Positions 25,259 through 34,369 of a stretch of 64,000 bases of DNA are shown here, in pieces. Positions within the stretch are counted from its first letter, which is position 1; each line of letters opens with the position of its first letter. The notes under the pieces were generated by a model, which saw nothing but the letters and a program-made list of their open reading frames with translations, made no database searches and was not told where the DNA came from. Source of the stretch: Sulfurospirillum sp001602955 (GTDB lineage: Bacteria; Campylobacterota; Campylobacteria; Campylobacterales; Sulfurospirillaceae); NCBI GenBank assembly GCA_001602955.1, contig LVAC01000002.1:186001-250000 (forward strand), written 5' to 3'. The position numbers and the translations under genes are program-made.

Positions 25259-26751
25259 TGTGCATCCTTTTGACATGTAGCGTTTAAGAAATCAAAAATC
25301 TCTTCTTCGATGCGATCTTTTTCAACGACGCGATCGTGAATGATCGTTTCGTTAAAGAGGTTTTGAATGCAAGGCGGAATCGTGACATGTAAGGTTTGAG
25401 CGATGCCTTCCAATGCCTCTTTATCGCTGTATTTGAGCGTATCGCGTCGAAGAGCGTTAAGCATTGTGGGTGCAAATTTCGTCCATTCGGCGGTTGAGCA
25501 TAGAACACACGTAAGCGGTTTGGCTTTCAGCGTTTGATAGGCTTTGAGGCACGTTGCCGTATGCGGATCGAGTACATAGCCTTTATCGGCATAATGACGG
25601 ATTTGCTCTTTGCCGAAATCGTCGTCGCAATACACCGCCGCAAAATCTTCTTGTAAAGCTAAACGCTCTTGATCGTTTAGCGTATAGACTTTGTTTTCTT
25701 TGAGCGACTCCATCAGCTCTTTGGTACGTGCAGCTCCGAACTTATCGAATAAAACGCGCTCGACGTTGGAGGAGATCAAAATATCCATCGCCGGCGAAGT
25801 TGTTTGCAGCAAGCTTCGATGACGCAAGTCGTAAACACCCGTCGTAATCAGGTCGGTTAAAATATTGTTGATATTGGAAGCGATTAGGATTTTTTCAATC
25901 GGCAATCCCATTTTTTTAGCATAGTAAGCTCCCAAAGCGTTTCCGAAATTTCCGCTTGGAATAATCGTGTAAAAAGGTTCTCCTAGCGTTGCTTTACGTT
26001 GTTTCAGTAACGCGATATAGGCGTAAATGTGATAAACGATCTGAAAGATAATGCGCCCGAAATTAACCGAATTGGCGGCACTGAGTTTCATCTGTTTTGC
26101 ATGCAGAGCTTCTTTGAACGTAGGTGAAGCTAAGAGCGTTTTGAGTGCGTTTTGTGCATCGTCGAAGTTACCGTGAATGCCGATGACTTTAAGGTTGCGA
26201 CTTTTTTGCGTCGTCATTTGAAGACGTTGTACATCGCTTGTTCCGCCGCTTGGATAAAGGCATGCGACGTGAATATTCGCTTTATCGGCAAAGGTATCCA
26301 ATGTCGCAGGTCCCGTATCGCCGCTGGTTGCCGCTAAAATAAGGTACTGTTCGTTTCGTTGTTGTGCAAGATGGGAGAGAATATAACCGAAAGGTTGCAA
26401 TGCCATATCTTTAAAGGCGCGCGTCGGTCCGTGATAGAGCTCGTTAACGAAAAGGTCGTTTTCGATTTGCACAAGCGGCGTAGGTTCTTTTGCATCGTCA
26501 AATGCATCGTAAAGCGCGAGTGCTTCTTGGATCACTTTTTCTTCGATATCGATTTGAAAAAGACGTAAAATATCGAACGTAATCTCTTTGTAGCTTTTAT
26601 GAACGGCTTTTTCTAAAAAATCGGCATCGATTTTAGGGAGTGTTTCGGGTACGTAAAGCCCGCCGAAGCTTGCGCTTGGATTTAAAATAGCAAACGAAAA
26701 CGGGACGTTTTGAGGTTTAATGCCGTCGTTTCCGCGAGTTTCGATAAACAT
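25255..26751 (-). CDS. thrC: Threonine synthase
   Basis: This PLP enzyme converts O-phosphohomoserine to threonine. It has 498 residues, in the range of the longer type. The lysine motif is YHGPTRAFKDMALQPFG, and the phosphate-binding loop is IIPSGNFGNALGAYYA, with AATSGDTGPATL. The N-terminal FAILNPSASFGGLYVPE is family-typical. AGGAA lies before the ATG. It lies 16 bases after argB in the minus-strand operon, as between lpxK and kdsB in C. jejuni (where argB is not inserted, as I recall). Confidence 0.96.
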   Translation of the reverse strand: MFIETRGNDGIKPQNVPFSFAILNPSASFGGLYVPETLPKIDADFLEKAVHKSYKEITFDILRLFQIDIEEKVIQEALALYDAFDDAKEPTPLVQIENDLFVNELYHGPTRAFKDMALQPFGYILSHLAQQRNEQYLILAATSGDTGPATLDTFADKANIHVACLYPSGGTSDVQRLQMTTQKSRNLKVIGIHGNFDDAQNALKTLLASPTFKEALHAKQMKLSAANSVNFGRIIFQIVYHIYAYIALLKQRKATLGEPFYTIIPSGNFGNALGAYYAKKMGLPIEKILIASNINNILTDLITTGVYDLRHRSLLQTTSPAMDILISSNVERVLFDKFGAARTKELMESLKENKVYTLNDQERLALQEDFAAVYCDDDFGKEQIRHYADKGYVLDPHTATCLKAYQTLKAKPLTCVLCSTAEWTKFAPTMLNALRRDTLKYSDKEALEGIAQTLHVTIPPCIQNLFNETIIHDRVVEKDRIEEEIFDFLNATCQKDAQ

Positions 26752-26767
26752 GGAATTCCTTTAGCTC

Positions 26768-27619
26768 TTATTCTTTAATGATGGTGCCGATACCGTCTTT
26801 GGTAAAAAGCTCTAATAAAATCGAGTGTTCGATGCGTCCGTCGATGATATGTGCACATTCGACGCCCGCACGAACGGTTTCCAAGCACGCATCAAGTTTG
26901 GGAATCATTCCTCCGCTGATCGTGCCGTCTTTTTTGAGTTCTTTGATTTTGGCTTTATCTAAAACGGAAATCAGATTGCCTTCTTTATCGAGAACGCCCG
27001 GAGTATCGGTTAAGAAGATGATTTTTTTGGCTTTGAGCGCCACGGCGATCTTACTGGCGGCAAGATCGGCGTTGATGTTGTATCCGGGATGTTCGGGCGT
27101 ATCGCCTGCGGCAATCGGTGCGATGACGGGAATAAATTTCTCTTCCATCAATTTTTTGATCACTTTTTTATTAATATGCGTAATATCGCCGACCAAACCG
27201 TAGCGTCCTTCGCTTAGAGGTTTTGCACGCATAAAATTGGCGTCTTTTCCCGTGATACCGATGGCTTTTGCGCCGTTATGGTTCAAAAGCGTCGTAATCT
27301 CTTTATTGATGCTACCGCTTAAAACCATTTCGACGACTTCCATGACATGTTCGTCCGTGACGCGAAGTCCGTCGACGAAACTGCTTTGTACGTCGAGTTT
27401 ATCCAAAAGCGCATTGATTTTTTTGCCGCCGCCGTGAACGATGATAGGTTTAATGCCGACAAGGTAAAGCAGCACCAAGTCTTTGGCAAATTTTTCTTTG
27501 AGTTCGGGGTTGATTTGCGCCGCACCGCCGTATTTGATCACGATGGTTTTTTTATTAAAAAGTTTAATATAAGGAAGCGCGTCCATTAAGATTTGTGCTT
27601 GATGAATTTTATGTTGCAC
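26768..27619 (-). CDS. argB: Acetylglutamate kinase
   Basis: ArgB phosphorylates N-acetylglutamate in arginine synthesis. Motifs of the amino-acid kinase family are VIKYGGAAQ, IIVHGGGKKIN, GINA-type GYNINADLAASKIAVAL and TISGGMIPKLDAC. I choose GTG 27619 (MQHKIHQAQIL), which has AAAGGAT seven bases upstream; a TTG at 27640 is also open. 283 residues. Its place between lpxK and thrC is unusual relative to C. jejuni. Confidence 0.95.
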   Translation of the reverse strand: MQHKIHQAQILMDALPYIKLFNKKTIVIKYGGAAQINPELKEKFAKDLVLLYLVGIKPIIVHGGGKKINALLDKLDVQSSFVDGLRVTDEHVMEVVEMVLSGSINKEITTLLNHNGAKAIGITGKDANFMRAKPLSEGRYGLVGDITHINKKVIKKLMEEKFIPVIAPIAAGDTPEHPGYNINADLAASKIAVALKAKKIIFLTDTPGVLDKEGNLISVLDKAKIKELKKDGTISGGMIPKLDACLETVRAGVECAHIIDGRIEHSILLELFTKDGIGTIIKE

Positions 27620-27656
27620 GTTCGTATCCTTTGGGGACAATTTCAGAGGAATTATT

Positions 27657-28607
27657 TTAGCGTTTAGGAGCTAAAAGTGCGTTGATTTTTGTCAGCGTTT
27701 CGGGGAAGATATCGATGTCGAGTTTTAAAATAGAAAGCGGCAGATCAAACGTTGCCATTTTAACGGCGTCTTTTTGCGTCGTGAGTATTGAAGTCGCCTG
27801 ATGCTCGTGCATCAGCGTTTCAAGCTCTTTTTCCGTGTACATGTAATGATCGGGAAAGGCGACTTTACCGATCACGTTATCGGGGAGATAAGCGTCTAAG
27901 CGGCTCGGTTTGGAAATGGCGGTGACCAGTAGCATTTTGCGCGTCGGCGCAACGACCTCGACGCGACGGAAAAAATCAACGCCTTCGGTAATAATCAGAT
28001 CGGCTTTTTGGTATAAAAAGCGAGGTTCCCGATACGGACCGCTCGGAAGGCAAAATGCATTGATCGGCTCGGGATTGGGTTTCATTAAAATATCGATTTT
28101 AGCGATATGGCTTTTGGAAAAACCGTCGTCCAAAAAGATGAGTTTTGCCCCTTTTTTCTTGGCAAGGCGAATCGCATCGACGCGGTCTTCGCTGACGATG
28201 ACGGTAGCTTCGGGCAAGGCTTTGGCGTACAACATCGCTTCATCGCCGCTTGCCATCGCATCGCACATCATTTGTCCGCGATCGCTGACGACCAGCATAC
28301 CGTGCGATTTTCTTCCGTATCCTCTCAAAATGACGGCAACGTTGTCATACTGTTGCGCCAGCGTGATGCAAAAAGGCGTTTTCCCGTTACCTCCGAGGGT
28401 TAAATTACCGACGCTGACAATCGGAATTCCAAAGCTCAGCCGTTTCTTTTTCCCTCGGTAACGTTTAAAAAGGGTGATCGCACAATAAAGAAAGCTGATC
28501 GGTAAAAGAGCATACGAAAGGAGCTTGTGACTCAACATATGAGGGTAAAAGAGATACTCTTCTACCCATAAAACGAATTTAGGGTTTTTAAACACGGTTT
28601 TTTGCAA
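27657..28607 (-). CDS. lpxK: Tetraacyldisaccharide 4'-kinase
   Basis: LpxK phosphorylates the lipid A disaccharide at the inner membrane. It has a single N-terminal hydrophobic helix (about 20-45) with LLSYALLPISFLYCAI, then the P-loop SVGNLTLGGNGKTPF, LSDRGQ-type VVSDRGQMM, GDEAMLYAKALP, FLDDGFSKSHI and TTQKDAVK. Length 316 is normal. The start is uncertain: TTG 28607 overlaps degT by 20 bases, GTG 28595 by 8; neither has a strong site. Confidence 0.94.
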   Translation of the reverse strand: MQKTVFKNPKFVLWVEEYLFYPHMLSHKLLSYALLPISFLYCAITLFKRYRGKKKRLSFGIPIVSVGNLTLGGNGKTPFCITLAQQYDNVAVILRGYGRKSHGMLVVSDRGQMMCDAMASGDEAMLYAKALPEATVIVSEDRVDAIRLAKKKGAKLIFLDDGFSKSHIAKIDILMKPNPEPINAFCLPSGPYREPRFLYQKADLIITEGVDFFRRVEVVAPTRKMLLVTAISKPSRLDAYLPDNVIGKVAFPDHYMYTEKELETLMHEHQATSILTTQKDAVKMATFDLPLSILKLDIDIFPETLTKINALLAPKR

Positions 28608-29721
28608 TTTCTTTGATCTGTTCGCACACGTGTAAAACCTCTTTATCGCTGAGGCTCGAATAAATCGGCAAAGAGAGAATTTGCTGATAGTTGCTGAGAG
28701 CTTTTGGAAAATCGTTAACCCGTAAGTTGTATTTGTGTTTGTAGTAGCTTAAAAGGTGTAGGGGAATAAAATGAAGTCCCGTGTAAATACCTTTATCTTT
28801 CAATTCACGAGCAAAATTATCGCGATTCTTATCGATTTTAATGATGTATTGCGTGTAAACATGATCGCGTTTTTTGATCGGAGTGCTGACGTGCGGGCAC
28901 GAAGCGAGTTCACGGTTGTAAATATCGGCGATTTCCATTCTTCGTTCGATAAAATCGTCGTTTTTTTCCAATTGTCCGATCGCAAAAGCGGCATTAAGCT
29001 CGTTGAGATCGTATTTGAGTCCGATATCGACGACGTCGTACACGTAACCGATGTTGCCGAATTTATCCCAGCCTTCGCTGACGATCGCATGGTTACGCAA
29101 AAGACGTGCGCGACGGCTTAACTCTTCGTCTTTGGTCGTCATAATGCCCGCGCTGGAGACGGAGTAATTGGATTGCGGATTGAAGCGAAAAACGGTAATA
29201 TCGGCTTCAAGCGAGCCTATTTTTTTCTTCTCGTACGTCGCACCGAGTGCCGCGGTTGCATCTTCGACGATTTTAATGTCGTAATGGCGCGCCAATTCGT
29301 AAATGCGATTCATATCGGCAGGTTGACCCGCGATATGGCTGATAAACGCACCTTTGAGTTTTTTAGCTTTGTTGTTTTTAAGCACGCTTTCGAGCTGATC
29401 GACGTCGATGTTAAAATCGTCTTTATCGATATCGACAAAAATCGGCTCGGCGTCAAAATGACGTACGACTTCGGCTACGGAAGGAAAAGCGTTTACCGAA
29501 CAGATGATTTTATCGCCGCGTTTGAGATCCAACGCGCACATCGCAAGATGCATTGCCGCCGTACCGTTTACGGTTGAAATCGCATCGCCGCAATCGATGT
29601 ACTTGATAAATTCTTTCTCAAGTGTTTCGACTTTATTGGCTTTTTCCAAATCTAAGACTTCGTTGATTAAGGAACGCTCGCGTTGATCGATGTAAGGCTT
29701 GTAAAACGGTATTTCTTTCAT
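28588..29721 (-). CDS. DegT/DnrJ/EryC1 family protein lacking the PLP lysine
   Basis: The 377 residues align over the whole aminotransferase fold: FYKPYIDQRERSLINEVL, CGDAISTVNGTAAMHLAM, IVEDATAALGATY, and LKYDLNELNAAFAIGQLE. The usual FSFHxxKxxxxGEGG motif that carries the PLP Schiff-base lysine reads FRFNPQSNYSVSSAGIM, with serine at the lysine position. A classical transaminase is therefore doubtful. Dehydratases or isomerases with altered active sites, or a non-catalytic role, are alternatives. It sits between nadE (9 bases) and lpxK (overlap); a DegT-like gene in Campylobacter is remembered as conserved. Confidence 0.85.
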   Translation of the reverse strand: MKEIPFYKPYIDQRERSLINEVLDLEKANKVETLEKEFIKYIDCGDAISTVNGTAAMHLAMCALDLKRGDKIICSVNAFPSVAEVVRHFDAEPIFVDIDKDDFNIDVDQLESVLKNNKAKKLKGAFISHIAGQPADMNRIYELARHYDIKIVEDATAALGATYEKKKIGSLEADITVFRFNPQSNYSVSSAGIMTTKDEELSRRARLLRNHAIVSEGWDKFGNIGYVYDVVDIGLKYDLNELNAAFAIGQLEKNDDFIERRMEIADIYNRELASCPHVSTPIKKRDHVYTQYIIKIDKNRDNFARELKDKGIYTGLHFIPLHLLSYYKHKYNLRVNDFPKALSNYQQILSLPIYSSLSDKEVLHVCEQIKEIAKNRV

Positions 29722-29730
29722 AATAGTCCT

Positions 29731-30498
29731 TTATTTGACGCTATGTAAATCAGCGATAGTGGGAAGTTTACCTTTGAAACGATTGTTTTCGATACGATTT
29801 AGGGTCATTTCGACCAGTTCACGTTCGAAACCGAGCGCAATGAGAGCATTTTTATCTTTCTTTTCTTCGATATGGGCAAAGAGGACTTTGTCGATTTGAG
29901 CGTAGGTAAAACCGAACTCGCCTTCGTCGCTTTGGTCTTCCCATAAATCGGCGGAAGGTGCTTTGTTTAAGATAGAATCGGGGACGCCTAAATGACGTGC
30001 CAGTTCAAAAATTTCCGTTTTGTAAAGGTTTCCGATGGGATTGATCGCGCATGCCAAATCGCCGAAAATCGTACCGTAGCCTAAAAGAATTTCGCTTTTA
30101 TTGCCCGTGCCTAAAACCAGTGCGTTTTCACGTGCGGAAATATCGTATAAAACGGACATACGCATACGCGCACTAAAATTTCCGATACGCAGTTTTGAAG
30201 CGTCGGGATGATGGCTGAAGTAGAGATCAACTAATGACCCTACGGGAATTTTTTCATAGCGAATGCCGAATTTTTCGCATAATTCGCTTGCATGTTCTAT
30301 GCTAGCGTTACTGGAAGTTGAAGCCGGAAGCATCAGTCCCAAAAGATCGTTGTGAAACGCTTGACGTGCTAAAAGAGCCACCACGGCCGAATCTACGCCG
30401 CCGCTAATGCCTAAAACGACTCTGGAAAATCCCGCCTTGGCGACTTCGTCTTTCAAAAATTGAACCAAGTAAGCTTCGATTTTTTCATATTTGTTCAT
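29731..30498 (-). CDS. nadE: NAD synthetase
   Basis: NadE amidates deamido-NAD to NAD. The ATP pyrophosphatase loop is LGISGGVDSAVVALLA (about residues 25-40), with LGTGNKSEILLGYGT, GDLACAINPIGNLYKTEIF and APSADLWEDQSDEGEFG. This short form lacks a glutaminase domain, so it uses ammonia. I use ATG 30498, preceded by AAAGGT; the frame stays open nine codons upstream. First gene of the minus-strand operon nadE-degT-lpxK-argB-thrC-kdsB. Confidence 0.95.
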   Translation of the reverse strand: MNKYEKIEAYLVQFLKDEVAKAGFSRVVLGISGGVDSAVVALLARQAFHNDLLGLMLPASTSSNASIEHASELCEKFGIRYEKIPVGSLVDLYFSHHPDASKLRIGNFSARMRMSVLYDISARENALVLGTGNKSEILLGYGTIFGDLACAINPIGNLYKTEIFELARHLGVPDSILNKAPSADLWEDQSDEGEFGFTYAQIDKVLFAHIEEKKDKNALIALGFERELVEMTLNRIENNRFKGKLPTIADLHSVK

Positions 30499-30723
30499 AC
30501 TACGACCTTTACAAAATGTGAGCAACGACTTTCTAAACGTTTTTGCGGAACTCTTTGTCTTTGCATGGCGGCTTAGACTGACATGTAACCTATCCGTGCA
30601 CGCCTAAGTCGACTAATTATACACAAGATAAAATTAATGCATTCTTTTAAGCTTCAAAAGAAATCCAAGAAGAGTTATGTTACACTTTTTAAAATGGCTC
30701 TTTTAGTCTTAGAAGGATCGATG

Positions 30724-31317
30724 ATGGAAATAATGCATCGCGCATGCGGCGCGTACGGAACGAACTGTTATATCGTCAAAATAAAGGATAAAGAACTGAT
30801 TATCGATCCGGGTGTCGATGCGTTTGCTTGGGTGGAGCGTAATGTAAAGCATCCGGTCGCCATTTTAAATACGCACGGTCATTTCGATCATGTTTGGAGC
30901 AACGCCGCATTGGTCAAACGATTTTCCGTCCCGATTTATGCGCCTAAAGACGATTGCTTTATGCTCGAAAACGATCCTTTTTTACAAGGAACGCCTTCAT
31001 CGAAAGCCGACGTGGAAGTTGAGGGTAACCAAAGCTTTACGATAGAGGGTATCGACGTCACGTTTTTGCATTGTCCGGGACATACGCCCGGATGTAGTAT
31101 GATTCGTATTGCCGATAAACTGTTTAGCGGGGATTTTATTTTTCGCCGATCGATCGGTAGGTACGATTTTCCTTACAGCGATGCTTCTCAAATGCGACGC
31201 AGTTTAGAGCAGTTTTTAACACTTCAAGACGATTGGGAAATCTTTCCCGGACACGGCGAGAAAACCAGCGTTAAAGAGGAACAGAAGAACATACCGTATT
31301 GGCTAGAGTATTTTTAA
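30724..31317 (+). CDS. Metallo-beta-lactamase fold hydrolase (glyoxalase II-like)
   Basis: A 197-residue hydrolase. Metal ligands are in LNTHGHFDHVW (HxHxDH), LHCPGHTPG, FSGDFIF and the final FPGHGEKT, the full set for a binuclear centre as in glyoxalase II-like thioesterases. The substrate is unknown. AGAAGGA six bases before ATG 30724 decides the start (ATG 30721 adjacent); the longer frame from 30637 is not supported. It lies divergent from nadE, matching Cj0809c next to nadE in C. jejuni as I recall, and overlaps the end of the next minus-strand gene by 4 bases. Confidence 0.88.
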   Translation: MEIMHRACGAYGTNCYIVKIKDKELIIDPGVDAFAWVERNVKHPVAILNTHGHFDHVWSNAALVKRFSVPIYAPKDDCFMLENDPFLQGTPSSKADVEVEGNQSFTIEGIDVTFLHCPGHTPGCSMIRIADKLFSGDFIFRRSIGRYDFPYSDASQMRRSLEQFLTLQDDWEIFPGHGEKTSVKEEQKNIPYWLEYF

Positions 31318-31865
31318 GCAAACTCTTTGGCGAGATTGGCTTGTAAATCGTCTAATTTCGTTTCTAAAATATGGTGTTCGAGTAAAACGGCTTGAAAAAC
31401 GCCTTCAAACACTTTGATTTCGTTGATGATACCGACGACTTTGACTTCGCGTTTACGCGCTTCTTCAAACCGTCCTTTGGCTTCAAAGGAGATAATATCG
31501 CCGACGCGCGCAGGCGCAAAAAATTTCGAGCGGCATCCGATGACGACGAGATTGGCTTCGTTGATGGCGGCAACGGCGGCATACTCCGCCGCACCGAAAA
31601 TAAAACCGTTATGCACCAATCCTAAATCGTCTACCGCCATTTCGTAGGTGGTTTGAAAGACGACTTTGGCATTATTTTTTGAAAGAGCACTTAATGAGCC
31701 AACGTAGGCATTTTTGATTTTTTGATGGGTTTTAAGTCCTTCGTGGAAGTCGATTACGTTTTCGTCGAGCATCGACTCATCGGCATTCTCTTCGGATACT
31801 GCCTCGTCGTATGCCGCCGTATTTTCGATCATCTCTTTGACGAGTCCTAACTTATTCTTGCCCAT
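31314..31865 (-). CDS. Hotdog-fold protein of the Cj0977 type
   Basis: A 183-residue protein with a hotdog domain in the second half: VHNGFIFGAAEYAAVAAINE, then VVIGCRSKFFAPARVGDIISFEAKG. It lacks the clear catalytic acid of standard thioesterases that I would look for, and the Campylobacter homologue Cj0977 is known as a virulence- and invasion-associated protein under flagellar sigma-28 control, probably binding acyl-CoA. No sigma-28 promoter was confidently identified here. It follows cmoB by 43 bases, as in C. jejuni. Confidence 0.82.
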   Translation of the reverse strand: MGKNKLGLVKEMIENTAAYDEAVSEENADESMLDENVIDFHEGLKTHQKIKNAYVGSLSALSKNNAKVVFQTTYEMAVDDLGLVHNGFIFGAAEYAAVAAINEANLVVIGCRSKFFAPARVGDIISFEAKGRFEEARKREVKVVGIINEIKVFEGVFQAVLLEHHILETKLDDLQANLAKEFA

Positions 31866-31908
31866 CTAGCATCCTTGCTCTAAAATTTATGAAAAACAAA
31901 TCGGCGTT

Positions 31909-32811
31909 TTAGCGTTTTGCTTTAACGTAGACGCGTTTTGGAGCGGGATATCCCTCTATCGTGCGACTCGGGTCTTTCGGGTCTAAAAACTGTTCCAAAC
32001 TCTCGCCGAAAATCCATTCGGTTTTACGTTGTTCGTTCGTATCGGTAACTTTGATTTCCAAGACTTCCGCGTCTTTAAATTTAGCGCGTTCCAGCCAATT
32101 GAAAAGGGCTTGAATCGTCGGAACGAAATAGACGTTAGGGATTTTAGAATAGGTCTGCGCTGGGCAAAGCGCAACGGGACTCTCTCCGTCGATCATAAAG
32201 GTATCCAAGAAGAGTTCGCCTCCTTGATTTAAGCCTTGATAGAGTGCTTTGAGGGTTTGAATCGGATCGCTCCGGTGGTACAAAACACCTAAGCAAAAAA
32301 GCGTATCGAAACGGTGCTCGTACAGAGGAAGGTGCTCGACGCCGAGCATTTCGTAGACGATATCGCTTTGAATAAAACGATTGATAAAGTCAAATTGGGT
32401 TTTATACAAAGCGGAAGGGTCGAATCCAACCAATTTTTGGGGTTTTTGCGCCAACATTCGAAAAAGGTAATAACCGTTATTGCAACCGATGTCGCCGACG
32501 ATTTTATCCGACAAATCAAAATGAGGTTCTAAAAGGTTGTATTTGATAAAGCTTTGCCATTCGGTATCGATGAAGGTATCGAAGAGTCGAAACGGTCCTT
32601 TTCGCCACGGCATCAGTTTTTGAGCGCACTCTTGAACGAGGTTTCGTACTATTGAAGAAACGGAAGCGTCATCGACGTGAATGCAGTCTTCAAGCGTTAC
32701 ATGTAGGTTTTCAAACTGCGGAAGCAAAGCAAGAGCTTCTCGCATCGGCTTAATATCTTTCCACTCAAGCCAAGCAAGGCGCTCTTGGCGAATCGTATCC
32801 AAAGAAGACAT
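31909..32811 (-). CDS. cmoB: tRNA U34 carboxymethyltransferase CmoB
   Basis: CmoB transfers the carboxymethyl group from carboxy-SAM to ho5U34 in tRNA. The SAM-like motif is VGDIGCNNGYYLFRML, with preceding WRKGPFRLFDTFIDTEWQS and following GVEHLP and LGVLYHRSDPIQTL, all diagnostic of CmoB. 300 residues, slightly shorter than E. coli (323). Start ATG 32811 overlaps the stop of the lipoprotein gene (TAATG). cmoA is at 8258. Confidence 0.95.
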   Translation of the reverse strand: MSSLDTIRQERLAWLEWKDIKPMREALALLPQFENLHVTLEDCIHVDDASVSSIVRNLVQECAQKLMPWRKGPFRLFDTFIDTEWQSFIKYNLLEPHFDLSDKIVGDIGCNNGYYLFRMLAQKPQKLVGFDPSALYKTQFDFINRFIQSDIVYEMLGVEHLPLYEHRFDTLFCLGVLYHRSDPIQTLKALYQGLNQGGELFLDTFMIDGESPVALCPAQTYSKIPNVYFVPTIQALFNWLERAKFKDAEVLEIKVTDTNEQRKTEWIFGESLEQFLDPKDPSRTIEGYPAPKRVYVKAKR

Positions 32812-33029
32812 TATTCAAAAAGGCTTTTGGTTTTATCGACGCCTTTACCCACGCCGTCGGTGACGGTTTTATAATCCACGATATTTTCGTCGCACGTTTT
32901 GTGATAGACGCCCATCGAATCGTAGTATTCTTTGCAATCGTTATAGTATCTTCCCGATACGCCGCGATCGTTAAAATAGAGGCATCCTTGAAAAATAAAA
33001 AGAGGTAAAAGGATTAATATTGTTTTCAT
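32811..33029 (-). CDS. Small lipoprotein
   Basis: A 72-residue precursor with a lipoprotein signal (MKTILILLPLFIFQGC, lipidated Cys16). The mature part is short, rich in Tyr/Asp, with three further cysteines... of which two (NDCKEY and KTCDEN) are clear. C. jejuni has a small lipoprotein at the same place near Cj0977 (Cj0978c as I recall). Function unknown. Stop/start overlap with cmoB indicates one transcript with cmoB and the hotdog gene. Confidence 0.78.
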   Translation of the reverse strand: MKTILILLPLFIFQGCLYFNDRGVSGRYYNDCKEYYDSMGVYHKTCDENIVDYKTVTDGVGKGVDKTKSLFE

Positions 33030-33073
33030 AGCGGGTATAATACCATTCGACGATTAATTTTTCAAGGGTCAGT

Positions 33074-34366
33074 ATGCAAGCGATTTTAGAACATTTTAAA
33101 GCGATTAGCGCGATTCCCCGTTGCAGTTACCATGCCGAAAAAATGAAGGATTTTATTAAGAATTTTGCTTCCGATTTAGGCTTTAGAGTACAAGAAGACG
33201 CTTGCGGTAACGTTTTATGCGTCAAAGGAACGCCGCACGTTTGTTTGCAGGCGCATTACGATATGGTATGCATCGGCGATACCGATCCGATAGTGCTTTA
33301 TCAAGAGGATTCTTGGCTCAAAGCGCGCGCATCGACGCTTGGTGCGGACAACGGTATGGGCATGGCGATCATGTTCTGGGCGATGGAGCGTCACGACGAT
33401 TTGGAATGCCTTTTTACGAGCGACGAAGAGGTCGGACTTTTAGGTGCAATGGGATTTTCATTACCGTTACGATCGGATTATATTTTAAATTTAGATGCGG
33501 AAGAAGCGGGCGAAATTTACATCGGTTGCGCCGGAGGCGTTGACTTACATGCAACGCTAGAGCTCACGTACGCGCCGTTGGAAAAAGAGGCATTGCTTTA
33601 CGAAGTGCACGCGTTTGATTTCTTAGGCGGCCATTCGGGCGTCGATATCGATAAACCGATCCCCTCGGCGATCAAAGCATTGGCGTACGAGTTATTGCAT
33701 CACAAAGAGATTCGACTCGTTGCGATTGAGGGTGGAGAGCGTTTAAATGCTATTCCCAAAAGTGCTACGGCAGTCGTTGCGTGTTCTCAACCTTTAAGCA
33801 GTGCCGATCCTCGCATACGGGTACGACGCCTTGAAGACGCACGTTTTACGCAAGCACTCGTACAAAGCGATCGTATCGTCGGTGCCTTGGGTGCTTTTGC
33901 GCAGGGTGTTCGCGCATGGGATAGAACCTTGGATATTCCCTCTTTGAGTATGAACTTAGGGATCGTGACGCAAAAGCAAAACAAACTTCACGTCGAAGTG
34001 TCGATTCGTGCGATGGACGATGAAAATTTAGCTATACTTGCAAACGAAACGACGGCGTTTTTTAAGGGTTTTAGCTTTACATGTAAGCTAGAAGGCGGAC
34101 ACGGAGCATGGAAGCCTTCCGTCGGTGCTTTTGCCGACGTTGTACGAGACGCCATGCAAACTTTTTACCCGCATGCCGTCTTTAAAGCCATTCATGCAGG
34201 GCTCGAATGCGGTGAACTCGTCGCGCGCCAATCGAAAAAAATTGAAGCGGTCTCCATCGGACCTACGATTCGCTATCCCCATTCGGTACGCGAAGAGTGC
34301 GATTTGGATTCGGTAGAGCGCATTGCACAGGTCGTTCAAAAAATTATTTCATTTTATAAGGATTAA
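33074..34366 (+). CDS. pepD: Aminoacyl-histidine dipeptidase (peptidase M20, PepD)
   Basis: A 430-residue M20 family zinc dipeptidase. Motifs are FKAISAIPRCSYHAEKM, LQAHYDMVCIG (metal), LGADNGMGMAIM (bridging Asp), FTSDEEVGLLGA (catalytic Glu), LNLDAEE, and the lid domain with FDFLGGHSGVDID and AIHAGLECGEL. It hydrolyses X-His dipeptides and some others in the cytosol. Divergent from the lipoprotein gene, as in C. jejuni. It is followed by a thioredoxin-like gene after 3 bases. Confidence 0.93.
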   Translation: MQAILEHFKAISAIPRCSYHAEKMKDFIKNFASDLGFRVQEDACGNVLCVKGTPHVCLQAHYDMVCIGDTDPIVLYQEDSWLKARASTLGADNGMGMAIMFWAMERHDDLECLFTSDEEVGLLGAMGFSLPLRSDYILNLDAEEAGEIYIGCAGGVDLHATLELTYAPLEKEALLYEVHAFDFLGGHSGVDIDKPIPSAIKALAYELLHHKEIRLVAIEGGERLNAIPKSATAVVACSQPLSSADPRIRVRRLEDARFTQALVQSDRIVGALGAFAQGVRAWDRTLDIPSLSMNLGIVTQKQNKLHVEVSIRAMDDENLAILANETTAFFKGFSFTCKLEGGHGAWKPSVGAFADVVRDAMQTFYPHAVFKAIHAGLECGELVARQSKKIEAVSIGPTIRYPHSVREECDLDSVERIAQVVQKIISFYKD

Positions 34367-34369
34367 CTC

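Noticed and set aside
25258..25276. ATG at 25276 as the start of kdsB
   Set aside because: No ribosome binding site is present there, while GTG 25258 gives the usual IIIPAR N-terminus and a 4-base overlap with thrC.
27910..28461. A 183-codon plus-strand frame opposite lpxK
   Set aside because: It is the antisense shadow of lpxK, which has all family motifs and a family-typical length.
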